From NCBI RefSeq assembly GCF_903645315.1, contig NZ_CAHJXL010000001.1, forward strand, positions 2,160,001 through 2,224,000: 64,000 bases of DNA, in the 5' to 3' direction. A program made the translations under genes and the position numbers. Below are positions 27,086 to 37,581 of this stretch, piece after piece. Under the pieces are notes generated by a model, which had not been told where the DNA came from, searched no databases, and saw nothing but the letters and a program-made list of their open reading frames with translations. Source of the stretch: Victivallis sp. Marseille-Q1083. Lineage in GTDB: Bacteria; Verrucomicrobiota; Lentisphaeria; Victivallales; Victivallaceae. How positions within the stretch are numbered: the first letter of the stretch is position 1; each line of letters starts with the position of its first letter.

Positions 27086-28078
27086 TTACTCCACCCGGTT
27101 CCGGTAGTTGACGATGCCGTCGACGATGCCCTGCAGCAATTTTTCCTGATAGACCCTGCTGTTGAGGTTTTTTTCGTCGCTGACGTTGGAAATGAAACCC
27201 ATTTCAATCAGCACAGCCGGGCAGGAGGCATCCCGCAAGACGACGAAACGCGCCCGCTTGACGCCGCGATTCTCCGCTCCGGTCCGGCTGATCAGCCCTT
27301 TTTGTATGTAGAACGCCAGAGCCTGGTTGTTGCGGGTATATTTGTCGCCGGCGACCCACTCCTTTTCGATATTCTTGTTATAGGATCCGGGCGCGCCGAG
27401 CGGCGTCAGGCTGAAGGTCTCGATGCCGCGCACCGATAGATCGGTCGACGAGTTGTTGTGCAGTGAGATGAACAGATCCGCTTTCCACTTTTTGGCCAGC
27501 GCCGGCCGTGCCGTCAAAGCCAAATCGACATCGGTGCTGCGGGTCAGCAGCACTTTGTAACCCAATTTTTCCAATTTGGCTTTCAGCTTTTTGGCGATGA
27601 CCAGCGCGTTGTTTTTTTCCTGGCTGAATTTACCGACCGCGCCGGCCGCTTTGCCGCCGTGACCGGGATCGATGACGATCGTCCGCACCTTGTGTCCGGT
27701 CAGCGCCGCTTTGCGCATGATCGGATCGAGCGTATTGATGAAATCGTTGTAACTGAGATAGCGGTTGCCGCGGGTCAGCAGCGGCACGAAATTCAACGTC
27801 ACCGGCACGCCGTTGATGACCGCGCCGCGCTTGTTGTCATAAAGCAGGATTTTGCTGTATTTGCTGCTCAGCTCGACGCCGTTGCTCAGTTTCTTGTAGG
27901 TGAGGTTGTAATAACTTGCCACATCGCGCAGCAGCACGTATTTGCGGCCGCTGATCGACGTGGAACGAATGGTGGTCGTTTCCGCCGCCGCGACGGCTGC
28001 GCCGCGCCAGTTCCAATGGCAACCCAGCAGAAGAAAAGCGATCAACCCCCACCGAACGACGCTCGCATGTCCAATCAT
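27086..28078 (-). CDS. N-acetylmuramoyl-L-alanine amidase (Amidase_3)
   Basis: A 330-aa exported protein. The N-terminal signal ends either at LLLGC (lipoprotein) or at AAA-E. Residues about 40-115 form a copper-amine-oxidase-N-like or AMIN-like module. The catalytic domain has the zinc-ligand set of Amidase_3: IDPGHGGKAAGAVG, an early glutamate in SQEKNNAL, ISLHNNSS and VLIEMGFISN. Such enzymes cut the bond between muramic acid and the stem peptide during cell separation or wall turnover. It follows thiD by 27 bases. Confidence 0.93.
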   Translation of the reverse strand: MIGHASVVRWGLIAFLLLGCHWNWRGAAVAAAETTTIRSTSISGRKYVLLRDVASYYNLTYKKLSNGVELSSKYSKILLYDNKRGAVINGVPVTLNFVPLLTRGNRYLSYNDFINTLDPIMRKAALTGHKVRTIVIDPGHGGKAAGAVGKFSQEKNNALVIAKKLKAKLEKLGYKVLLTRSTDVDLALTARPALAKKWKADLFISLHNNSSTDLSVRGIETFSLTPLGAPGSYNKNIEKEWVAGDKYTRNNQALAFYIQKGLISRTGAENRGVKRARFVVLRDASCPAVLIEMGFISNVSDEKNLNSRVYQEKLLQGIVDGIVNYRNRVE

Positions 28079-28105
28079 AAGCCGCTTCGATTCCTGTTCC
28101 GTGAT

Positions 28106-28957
28106 CTAAATTGTTATCCGCCGCAGCTCGACCCGGTCATACCACGCTTCCTCAGGCGGATACATCGCCTGCAGTTTCGGTCCGATCTGCACGGCTTCCG
28201 CCAGCGAACCCAGCACGAAGCCCTTGGCCGAAGCCAGCGCCTTTTTCCACGGCATGTCCAGCGCCAGGCCGGCCGCCAGCGCCGCGCTGAACGTACAGCC
28301 GGTGCCGTGGTCGCAATACTTCTCCACCGCGATCCGCGGCGATGACAGCTCATATAATTTGCCGTCGTGCGCGACAATATCAACCGCATTGTCCCGGTCG
28401 CCGGCCGCATGGCCGCCTTTGAGCACGCAACTGCATTGCCAGCGTTCGGCGCACTCCTGGGCGCCGCGCCGCATTTCATCCCGCTGCCGCAGCGGCCGGC
28501 CGAGCAGCAATTCCGCTTCGGGCAGGTTCGGCGTCAGCCAATCCGCCAGCGGCAGCAACACGGTCCGCAACACTTCCAGCGCCTCGTCCGGCAATAATCT
28601 GGCGCCGCTGGTCGCCACCATGACCGGGTCGACCACCAGTTTGCACGGCCGGTTCGTCAAGCCTTCCGCCGCCGCTTGAATCGTCGCGGCGCCGCCGAGC
28701 ATGCCGGTTTTTATGCAGCCGATTTGAACGGCCTCGAAGACGGCCGCCAACTGAGCCGCCACCGCTTCCGGCGGCAGCGGATCGATTCGGCGGACAGCGA
28801 GCGGGTTCTGGCTGGTGATGGCGGTGATCGCGCTGCAGCCGAAGACCCCGAACGCGTTGAAGGTTCGCAGGTCCGCCTGGATTCCGGCGCCGCCGCCGGA
28901 GTCGCTGCCGGCAATCGTCAATGCGACGGGATAACACTCGTGGTCAAAATTTTTCAT
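28106..28957 (-). CDS. thiD: Hydroxymethylpyrimidine/phosphomethylpyrimidine kinase
   Basis: A 283-aa ribokinase-fold enzyme. Signatures: [20 protein letters not shown] at the N-terminus (substrate binding), [25 protein letters not shown], and [20 protein letters not shown], the anion hole and catalytic Asp region. It phosphorylates HMP and HMP-P for thiamine synthesis. The start is uncertain: the ATG at 28957 fits the family but has its AAGGG 16 bases away; an ATG 13 codons upstream (28996) is possible. No other thi genes and no TPP riboswitch are visible nearby. Confidence 0.92.
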   Translation of the reverse strand: MKNFDHECYPVALTIAGSDSGGGAGIQADLRTFNAFGVFGCSAITAITSQNPLAVRRIDPLPPEAVAAQLAAVFEAVQIGCIKTGMLGGAATIQAAAEGLTNRPCKLVVDPVMVATSGARLLPDEALEVLRTVLLPLADWLTPNLPEAELLLGRPLRQRDEMRRGAQECAERWQCSCVLKGGHAAGDRDNAVDIVAHDGKLYELSSPRIAVEKYCDHGTGCTFSAALAAGLALDMPWKKALASAKGFVLGSLAEAVQIGPKLQAMYPPEEAWYDRVELRRITI

Positions 28958-29117
28958 CGTCGGTTTGTCTTTTCCCTTCAGCGGGTTTATATTCATTGAG
29001 TAAGTTACATCCCGATCTTGGGAAAAACAACCTTTTTCCAGGAAAAATTGCGAGATAGCCGTGCGATCGGACGCGATGATTTCCAACGGCGGGAGACAAA
29101 CAATCCGAAACGGAAAT

Positions 29118-30461
29118 ATGATGAAGTTTCACATCCGAAAAGTATACCGGCTCCGGGGGATTTTGCTGTTGCTGTTGCTGGCCGTGCCGGCCGGTCCGGC
29201 CGGCGCGGAAACATTCCAGACATCGGCCGGCCTGGAAATCCGTTTTGATAAATTGCCGGACAACTATCTGGATATTCAGAACCACTTGAAGGAACTCGAC
29301 CGCCAGTTGGTGCGGGCTTTTCGCGGCGGCCGCAGCAGCCGTTCCATTCCCTGCCGCCTGATCATCCGGGAAAATCAGGCGGCGCTCTGGGAACTCAACG
29401 TGGCGGACGGCGCGGTCGAACTTGCCCTGGGGGCGGATTTTCTTCGCTGGCGGGATGATCCCGGCGCCATCCGGGCGATTGCCGGCGCCATCCAGTTGGC
29501 CCGGCTCGGCATCAATCCGGAAAATCAGCTCGAAAAATTTCCCGGCTGGATTGCCGACGGCCTGCTCCATAAATTGCGGATCGCCCGGGATGAAATCAAA
29601 GTGTTGAACGTCAGCTATTATCCCGGTTTGCGCTTTTTGCTGCTCTCCGGGGCGATGCCGGATTTCGCCCGGGAATTGGAATTGAGCGATGCCGCCCGGG
29701 CGGTCGGCGGCGCATTTTATGAATTGCACCAGGAGATTGCCGCTTTCATGCTGGAGCAATTCTATCTCAACGGCAGTACGGCTGACAATCTGCTCGGCGA
29801 TCTGACGATTCTGGCAGTCCAGGGATATGGGCCGGAGCAGGCGTTCAATGCGACGCTCGGCCGGGTGCTGTTGAAGAAGATTCCGGCCAATGTCGAGACG
29901 GCGGAATTGAATGATGCCGACAAGATTCAATATTATCTTGCCGCCCAGGCGGACCAGCGGGTTTTCAACCAGTACAATCCGCTGCCGATGGAAGAGTTTC
30001 AGCGCCGTTTCAACGCCATCCGCCGGTTTCGCTACCAGCCGGAAAATGGTTCGGAAGCGTTGACTGCCGATTTGGTGGCGTTGCCGAAGCTGTTCGATGC
30101 CGAGCCGGGCTGCCGCTTGCTGCCCGGGGTGATTGCCGGGGAGTTGTCCGCGCTGGGCAACCGTTCGGGCATCGCGCTGCAACTGTTGCTGAGCCGGATG
30201 GCCGCGGCGGTTACCAGCATCAACCGGGCCCCGGCGGTCAGCGTCGAACAGGAGTTGACCCGCTTGATCGGTCTGGTCGAGTCCGAAGTGAAGCGGCAGC
30301 GGCAACTGGAAACATATCTGGACGGCATGGAAGCCGAAATTGTCACCCCGAACCGGTATTTCGCCCGCGAACTGGAAATCGTGCGTCAGCCGGAGGACAT
30401 TTTAAGCCGCAATATGCTTCAGTATATCGATGAAACTGAGAAATCTTTCCTTGAGGAGTAA
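29118..30461 (+). CDS. Exported protein of unknown function
   Basis: A 447-aa protein with a clear signal peptide (LLLLLLAVPAGPAGAE). The mature part is mostly helical with no catalytic motif I recognise. FRGGRSSRSIPCRLII and GWIADGLLHKLRIARDE faintly recall the layout of peptidase-like proteins that have lost an HExxH site, but this is weak. It ends 3 bases before the ferredoxin gene and may share its transcript, though no functional link is obvious. Start chosen at the ATG pair 29118/29121; the RBS is weak. Confidence 0.75.
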   Translation: MMKFHIRKVYRLRGILLLLLLAVPAGPAGAETFQTSAGLEIRFDKLPDNYLDIQNHLKELDRQLVRAFRGGRSSRSIPCRLIIRENQAALWELNVADGAVELALGADFLRWRDDPGAIRAIAGAIQLARLGINPENQLEKFPGWIADGLLHKLRIARDEIKVLNVSYYPGLRFLLLSGAMPDFARELELSDAARAVGGAFYELHQEIAAFMLEQFYLNGSTADNLLGDLTILAVQGYGPEQAFNATLGRVLLKKIPANVETAELNDADKIQYYLAAQADQRVFNQYNPLPMEEFQRRFNAIRRFRYQPENGSEALTADLVALPKLFDAEPGCRLLPGVIAGELSALGNRSGIALQLLLSRMAAAVTSINRAPAVSVEQELTRLIGLVESEVKRQRQLETYLDGMEAEIVTPNRYFARELEIVRQPEDILSRNMLQYIDETEKSFLEE

Positions 30462-30464
30462 AAC

Positions 30465-30713
30465 GTGTCGATGAGTGGATCAAAACGCCTGTTTCGCGTC
30501 CGGGTCAATCCGGACGAATGCAAAGGCTGCGAACGTTGTGTCAACGCCTGCCCCCGTTCGGTATTGAAAATGGGAACTCAACTGAATAAAATGAGTTTTC
30601 CCTATGCCATTGCCGCCGCCAACGGCTGCATCGGTTGCGGCGGCTGTTTTTACACCTGCCCGGAGCCGGGGGCGATCGCTATTTTCGAATTAATCAACGA
30701 TGAGAAGAATTGA
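30465..30713 (+). CDS. 2x[4Fe-4S] ferredoxin subunit of a 2-oxoacid oxidoreductase
   Basis: An 82-aa protein with two cluster motifs: CKGCERCVNACP and CIGCGGCFYTCPEP. It corresponds to the delta subunit of KOR/VOR/POR complexes, which carries electrons from the TPP centre to free ferredoxin. The GTG start at 30465 has GAGGAG 7 bases upstream; an ATG two codons later is an alternative. It is followed after 3 bases by the alpha subunit. Confidence 0.93.
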   Translation: MSMSGSKRLFRVRVNPDECKGCERCVNACPRSVLKMGTQLNKMSFPYAIAAANGCIGCGGCFYTCPEPGAIAIFELINDEKN

Positions 30714-30716
30714 GCT

Positions 30717-31790
30717 ATGGAATTTACCAATAAGCTGCTTTTGAAAGGCAATGAAGCCGTCGTTTACGGCGCCCTGCTGGCCGGCTGCGACTGTTATTTC
30801 GGTTATCCGATTACGCCGGCCAGTGAAATTGCCCACAGTGCGGCCAGGCTGTTTCCGAAGCTTGGCCGGGTTTTTCTGCAGGCGGAGTGCGAGATTGCCT
30901 CAATCAACATGGTGATGGGAGCCGCGGCCGCCGGCCGGCGGGCGATGACCGCTTCGAGCGGACTCGGCATCAGTTTGAAGCAGGAAGGCGTTTCCTACCT
31001 GGCTGGCTGCGAACTGCCGGCGATGATCGTCGACATCACCCGCGGCGGTCCCGGTCTCGGCAACATCGGGCCGGAGCAGGCCGATTACAACCAGGTGGTC
31101 AAGGGCGGCGGCCACGGCAATTATAAATGTATCGTCATCGCGCCGGCTTCGGCGCAGGAGATGTGCGACCTGGCCTTTCTGGCCTTCGATCTGGCGGAAA
31201 AGTACCGGACGCCGGTCTATATGCTGGCCGACGGCGTGGTCGGGCAGATGATGGAATCGGTCGCGCTGCCGGAACCGCTGCCGAAGCGCGAATTACCGGA
31301 GTGGTCGCTGAATGCCGGCTTGGACCGGAACAATTTGATCACTTCCATCTATCTGGAACACGATGACCTGGAGGCGGTCAATATCCGTCTCCAGGAAAAG
31401 TATGCCGCCATCGCCGCGGCGGAGCAGCGTTCCGAGGCGTATCGACTGGCTGACGCCGAAGTCGTGCTGATCGGTTACGGCATCATGGGACGGCTGGCGC
31501 GCAACGCGGTCGATGAATTGCGCAAGCAGGGAATTGCCGCCGGTTTGCTGCGGCCGATCACCCTGTTTCCGTTCCCGGTTGCCGCCTGCCGGCAGGCGGC
31601 GGAGCATGCCGCTGAATTTTTCAGCGTCGAAATGAGCAACGGCCAGATGATCGACGACGTCAAACTGGCGATCGATTGCCGCCGCCCGGTGACGCTGATC
31701 AACCGGATGGGCGGCAATATTCCCAACGTCGGAGAAATCGTCGAGCGTGTGTTGCGGCGGCTGCAAACCGCGGCGGCCAAGGAGTTATGA
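30717..31790 (+). CDS. 2-oxoacid:ferredoxin oxidoreductase alpha subunit (VorB/KorA type)
   Basis: A 357-aa protein. The N-terminal pyrimidine-binding domain ([58 protein letters not shown]) and the transketolase C-like domain (about 245-345) match the alpha subunit of ketoisovalerate or 2-oxoglutarate oxidoreductases. With the downstream beta/gamma fusion it oxidatively decarboxylates a 2-oxoacid to its CoA thioester. Branched-chain 2-oxoacids are likeliest by layout, but specificity cannot be read. Its stop overlaps the region of the next start. Confidence 0.93.
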   Translation: MEFTNKLLLKGNEAVVYGALLAGCDCYFGYPITPASEIAHSAARLFPKLGRVFLQAECEIASINMVMGAAAAGRRAMTASSGLGISLKQEGVSYLAGCELPAMIVDITRGGPGLGNIGPEQADYNQVVKGGGHGNYKCIVIAPASAQEMCDLAFLAFDLAEKYRTPVYMLADGVVGQMMESVALPEPLPKRELPEWSLNAGLDRNNLITSIYLEHDDLEAVNIRLQEKYAAIAAAEQRSEAYRLADAEVVLIGYGIMGRLARNAVDELRKQGIAAGLLRPITLFPFPVAACRQAAEHAAEFFSVEMSNGQMIDDVKLAIDCRRPVTLINRMGGNIPNVGEIVERVLRRLQTAAAKEL

Positions 31791-31792
31791 AT

Positions 31793-33298
<1,506 letters not shown>

Positions 33299-33307
33299 CG
33301 GCGAATC

Positions 33308-34069
33308 ATGTTAGCCAAAAGAATCATTCCCTGTTTGGATGTCACTGGCGGCCGGGTCGTCAAAGGCGTCAATTTCGTCGATCTGATCGATGCCGGAGAT
33401 CCGGTCGAGGCGGCCAAAGCGTACGACCGCCAGAAGGCCGATGAACTGGTTTTTCTGGACATCACCGCCAGCAGCGACAATCGCGGCACGATGGTCGATG
33501 TGGTCCGGCGGACCGCCGAACAGGTTTTCATCCCGTTGACGGTTGGCGGCGGCATCCGTACCGTCGACGATATGCGTTTGATGCTCAACAACGGCGCCGA
33601 TAAAATTTCGGTCAACACCGCTGCCGTCCGCAATCCGGACCTGATCCGGGCCGGCGCCGAGCGCTTCGGCCGGCAGTGCGTCGTACTGGCGATCGATGCC
33701 AAACGCGTTCCGGGCGAAGAACGCTGGCGGGTGTATACCCACGGCGGCCGGCGGCCGACTGAACTTGATGCCGTCGAGTGGGCGGTGCGGGCCGTCGAAT
33801 TGGGGGCCGGTGAAATTCTGCTGACCAGCATGGATGCCGACGGCACCCTGGACGGCTACGACATCGAACTGACCCGGGCGATTGCCGGAGCGGTGCCGGT
33901 GCCGGTCATCGCTTCCGGCGGCGCCGGGACGCTGGAACATATCCTGGCGGTGCTGCAGAACGGCGCCGCCGATGCCGTTCTCGCCGCCAGTATTTTTCAT
34001 TTCGGCACCTTCAGCGTTCCTCAGGTCAAGGAATTTCTGGCCGGACACGGCATTCCGGTCAGGCTTTGA
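33308..34069 (+). CDS. hisF: Imidazole glycerol phosphate synthase, cyclase subunit
   Basis: A 253-aa (beta/alpha)8 barrel of exact family length. D11 in IIPCLDV and the Asp in [10 protein letters not shown] are the catalytic acid/base pair. Phosphate-binding loops are [10 protein letters not shown] and [10 protein letters not shown]. It closes the imidazole ring in histidine synthesis using ammonia from HisH. No hisH or other his gene is near; it follows the oxidoreductase genes by 9 bases. Confidence 0.97.
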   Translation: MLAKRIIPCLDVTGGRVVKGVNFVDLIDAGDPVEAAKAYDRQKADELVFLDITASSDNRGTMVDVVRRTAEQVFIPLTVGGGIRTVDDMRLMLNNGADKISVNTAAVRNPDLIRAGAERFGRQCVVLAIDAKRVPGEERWRVYTHGGRRPTELDAVEWAVRAVELGAGEILLTSMDADGTLDGYDIELTRAIAGAVPVPVIASGGAGTLEHILAVLQNGAADAVLAASIFHFGTFSVPQVKEFLAGHGIPVRL

Positions 34070-34114
34070 ATATCTCCACGAGCTTTCAAACCATGTCATA
34101 GAAAGAGAGAATTC

Positions 34115-37100
34115 ATGCACAAGGAAAAAATGCGTTATCTGCGCGACAAAGCCCGCGTGTTCCTCGAAGTGCTGCGCCGGGATTACTGGCAGGAGAGCGT
34201 GCCGCTGGCGGCGGAATGTGTCGTTACCGAAGAACCCATTACCTTGGCGGAAGCCCGGCAGCGTTCTTTCCGTCCCGTTGCCAAAGGGGAGGTGTGGGGC
34301 GGCAACTGGCAATGCGCCTGGATGCATATTTCCGGACAGATTCCGGCGGCATGGGCCGGGAAACGGGTCGTCGCCCGGTTGAATCTCGGCGGCGAAGGGC
34401 TGTTGTTCGACAGCGACGGCAACGCATTGCAGGGGTTGACCGACCGCTCGCTGTTCTGCCGCGAATACATTCGCGACCAATATCTGGTGACCGAGGCGGC
34501 CGGCGGCGGCGAAACGGTGGAATTCTATGTCGACGCCGCCGCCAATGACAATTTCGGCCTGCTGCTCGATGACCGGCCGCGGCGGATCGAGGACGCGGTG
34601 ATCGGCACGGTCGGACGGATCGCTTCGCTGGATTTGTATTCGGTTGACAAAACGGTACTGGATTTGAGTTACGATCTGGATATTCTGGTCAATCTGCTGC
34701 AGAATACGCCGGACGGTTACCGGGCGCGCCAGTTGGCGGCGATCGCCAGCCGGGCCAACGATCTCTACGCCGGAATGCCGGCGAATGCCGGCAAAGTGCG
34801 CGATTATCTGCAGGAGGCTTTTTTCAGTACGCCGGCTTGCGCCAGCAGCATGACCGCGATGGCCGTCGGCCATGCGCATATCGATACCGCCTGGCTTTGG
34901 CCGCTGCGGGAGACGCGGCGCAAATGCGGCCGGACGTTCGCGACGCAACTGGCCCTGATCGACCGTTATCCGGATTACCGGTTCGGCGCTTCCCAGCCGC
35001 AGCATTATCAGTTCGTCAAGGAGGACTATCCGGATTTGTACGAGCGGCTCAAGGCTCGCGTGGCCGACGGCAGATGGGAATTGCAGGGCGGCATGTGGGT
35101 GGAAGCCGACGCCAATCTGATTGGCGGGGAATCGATGATCCGGCAGTTCCTGCACGGCAAAAACTTTTTCCGCGATGAATTCGGCGTCGAAGTGAAAAGT
35201 CTCTGGCTGCCGGACGTTTTCGGTTATTCCGGCGCGTTGCCGCAAATCATCAAAGGGTGCGGCTGCGATTATTTCGTCACGCAAAAACTTTCCTGGAACA
35301 ATTACAACGTTTTTCCGCATACGACGTTCCGCTGGCGGGGCATCGACGGCAGCGAGGTGCTGGCCCATTGTCCGCCGGAAAATACCTATAACGGGACGAT
35401 GACGCCGCGGGATCTCGGCTTCGGACAGAACAACTTCGCCGAGAGCGATGTCGCCGACGCTTTTTTGTCGCTTTACGGCTGCGGTGACGGCGGCGGCGGG
35501 CCGCTCGAAGAACACATCGAGCGGGCCGGGCGCCTCGCTTCGATCGAAGGCTGTCCGAAAGTGAAGATGGCGCCGGCCCGGCAGTTGCTCGACCGTCTCG
35601 ATGCGGTCCGGGATCGGCTGGAAGTCTGGACCGGCGAACTGTTCCTGGAAAAACACCAGGGGACGTTCACCACGCAAGCCGGGGTGAAAAGGTCCAACCG
35701 CCGTCTGGAACATCTGCTGAAACAACTGGAGTTCGTTTACAGTTGCCTGCCGGTGGAGAATTACCCGGCTGCCGCGCTGGACGCCGCCTGGAAAAAGTTG
35801 CTGCTTCACCAGTTCCACGACATCATCCCCGGTTCGTCGATTACCCGGGTGTATGCCGAAGCTCGTGCCGCCTATGCCGAACTGTTCGAGCAATGCGGGA
35901 AATTGCTGGCCGACGCCTGGGAATCGGCGCTGACTGCCGAGGCCGACACGATTACCCTGTTCAACACGCTGGGCTGTGAATACCGTGGCTACTACCGCCT
36001 GCCGGCGGATTGGGCCGGCGTGGAATTCGACGGCGCCACGCTGCCTTGCCAGCGGGAGGAGGACGGCGTGGTGGCCGAGGTGGTCATTCCGCCGTATTCC
36101 AGCGTGGAGTTGAGGCGCAGCGATCTGGCCGCTTCGACGGTGGAGGGCGGCCCGGCGGTGCTGGAAAATGATCTGGTGCGCTATGAGTTCGACGAGCGGG
36201 GCCGGCTGATTCGCGGTTATGACAAAGAATTGCAGTTCGAATTTCTGTCGCCGGAAGCGCCCGGCAATGTTTTCCGGCTTTATTACGACAACCCGATCAA
36301 TTTCGATGCCTGGGACGTCGACCTGGATTATGTCAACTGTCCGGTGGCGGAAGCGCTGCCGAGTGCGGCATTGCGCAAGACGGTCGGTCCGGTCCGCCAG
36401 ATTCTGGCATTGGAGCAGCGCATCGGCCGTTCGACGCTCAGCCAGCAGATCATTCTCGGCGGCGGCAAAGCGCTGCGTTTTGAAACCAGGGTGCACTGGG
36501 ATGAGGCCAATAAAATGCTGCGGGTGGCGTTCCCGGTCAATCTGTCGGCCGCTCAGGCCCAGTTCGACATCCAGTACGGTTTCCTGTCGCGTTCCACCCA
36601 GGTCAACACCAGTTGGGATCTGGCGCAGTTCGAAGTGAGTGCCCACCGTTATGTGAAGCTGTCCGACCCGCAATACGGCGTCGCCCTGCTGAACGATTGC
36701 AAATACGGCTTCCGGCTGCGGGAAAATGTGCTGGATATGAACATCCTGCGTTCGCCGAAGTATCCCGATCCGACCGCCGATCTGGGCGACCATGAATTCA
36801 CCTATGTACTGTTGCCGTACCGGGCCGGGACGACGCACCAGCTGGTGATCAATCAGGCGGCCATGCTCAATGAAGCGCCGGTTGCCGCCGTCGGTTTCAG
36901 CGGCGAGTGGCAATTGCCCTGCCGGCTGATCGCCGACCATATCATGCTTGAAGTCGTTAAAAAAGCGGAAAAAAGCGAGGATTTGGTCATCCGGCTGGTG
37001 GAAACCGCCGGCTGTCATTCACGCGGCCTGCTGCAGTTGCGGGAAGAATTTTCGGCGATTTTCCGGACCGATTTGATCGAATGGACCACCGAGGAAGAAT

Positions 37101-37171
37101 TGCCGGCCGGTGCTGAATTGGAACTGGTGATGCGGCCGTTTGAAATCCGGACCTATCGGTTGGAGCGGTAA
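34115..37171 (+). CDS. Alpha-mannosidase, GH38 family
   Basis: A 1018-aa protein without a signal peptide, so cytoplasmic. After an N-terminal beta domain (about 1-240) the GH38 catalytic domain has the zinc ligands H255 and D257 in GHAHIDTAWLWPL, the nucleophile region D367 in LPDVFGYSGALPQI, and the third metal site at QFHDIIPGSS. The beta-rich C-terminal half (about 600-1018) is the usual GH38C region. It would trim alpha-mannosides taken up from host glycans. It is followed by a terminator and has its own spacer after hisF. Confidence 0.95.
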   Translation: MHKEKMRYLRDKARVFLEVLRRDYWQESVPLAAECVVTEEPITLAEARQRSFRPVAKGEVWGGNWQCAWMHISGQIPAAWAGKRVVARLNLGGEGLLFDSDGNALQGLTDRSLFCREYIRDQYLVTEAAGGGETVEFYVDAAANDNFGLLLDDRPRRIEDAVIGTVGRIASLDLYSVDKTVLDLSYDLDILVNLLQNTPDGYRARQLAAIASRANDLYAGMPANAGKVRDYLQEAFFSTPACASSMTAMAVGHAHIDTAWLWPLRETRRKCGRTFATQLALIDRYPDYRFGASQPQHYQFVKEDYPDLYERLKARVADGRWELQGGMWVEADANLIGGESMIRQFLHGKNFFRDEFGVEVKSLWLPDVFGYSGALPQIIKGCGCDYFVTQKLSWNNYNVFPHTTFRWRGIDGSEVLAHCPPENTYNGTMTPRDLGFGQNNFAESDVADAFLSLYGCGDGGGGPLEEHIERAGRLASIEGCPKVKMAPARQLLDRLDAVRDRLEVWTGELFLEKHQGTFTTQAGVKRSNRRLEHLLKQLEFVYSCLPVENYPAAALDAAWKKLLLHQFHDIIPGSSITRVYAEARAAYAELFEQCGKLLADAWESALTAEADTITLFNTLGCEYRGYYRLPADWAGVEFDGATLPCQREEDGVVAEVVIPPYSSVELRRSDLAASTVEGGPAVLENDLVRYEFDERGRLIRGYDKELQFEFLSPEAPGNVFRLYYDNPINFDAWDVDLDYVNCPVAEALPSAALRKTVGPVRQILALEQRIGRSTLSQQIILGGGKALRFETRVHWDEANKMLRVAFPVNLSAAQAQFDIQYGFLSRSTQVNTSWDLAQFEVSAHRYVKLSDPQYGVALLNDCKYGFRLRENVLDMNILRSPKYPDPTADLGDHEFTYVLLPYRAGTTHQLVINQAAMLNEAPVAAVGFSGEWQLPCRLIADHIMLEVVKKAEKSEDLVIRLVETAGCHSRGLLQLREEFSAIFRTDLIEWTTEEELPAGAELELVMRPFEIRTYRLER

Positions 37172-37255
37172 AATTTTCACGCGCGCCGTCATGGCGGTGC
37201 GGATCGGTTTGTCAAGCGGAGTCGCCCGGCGCTGATCGGGTGACGGTTTTTACAG

Positions 37256-37284
37256 GCGTCGGAATTTCCGGCGCTTTTTTCTTT
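37256..37284 (+). terminator. Terminator of the GH38 gene
   Basis: GGCGTCGGAA and TTTCCGGCGC form a stem with one mismatch (37255-37274), followed by TTTTTTCTTTT. Confidence 0.7.
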
Positions 37285-37340
37285 TCTGGAAATATAGGAA
37301 AAATTACTGTTCTTTTTTATGAATTTTTTTATTGAACTAC

Positions 37341-37369
37341 TTGCTTTTTGGGATTTTTTATGATATAAA
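37341..37369 (+). promoter_or_regulatory. Candidate promoter of the RHS gene
   Basis: TTGCTT (37341-37346) and TATAAA (37364-37369) are 17 bases apart in a sharply AT-rich stretch, 210 bases before the RHS start codon. The gap 37172-37581 holds no gene I can support. The long untranslated leader is unexplained. Confidence 0.45.
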
Positions 37370-37581
37370 GGTTCTATCACTGGAAAATGTATCTCTGGTC
37401 TCTTTGCAAAAGGGAGTGCCATGATTTCCATCGTATTATTGTTTGTTCCTTTTCTGGCGGGAATGCGGAATGCGCCTCCTCTCGCGTTCTTCAGTCCGTA
37501 ATTCAACCATAGTTGCCGGTTGTTCGATTTTTTTTGAGCTTTCAGCAATGGATTATTTTCAATTTTGCCAGGGAGAGAATC

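Noticed and set aside
28958-29117. TPP riboswitch before thiD
   Set aside because: The conserved CUGAGA and GAUAA-type segments are absent and the space is short.
33311-37018. Minus-strand open frame of 1235 codons
   Set aside because: Antisense shadow of hisF and the GH38 gene, both certain by motif. Similar shadows at 4040-6184, 12725-15121, 17226-19706 and 21077-24244 were dropped for the same reason.
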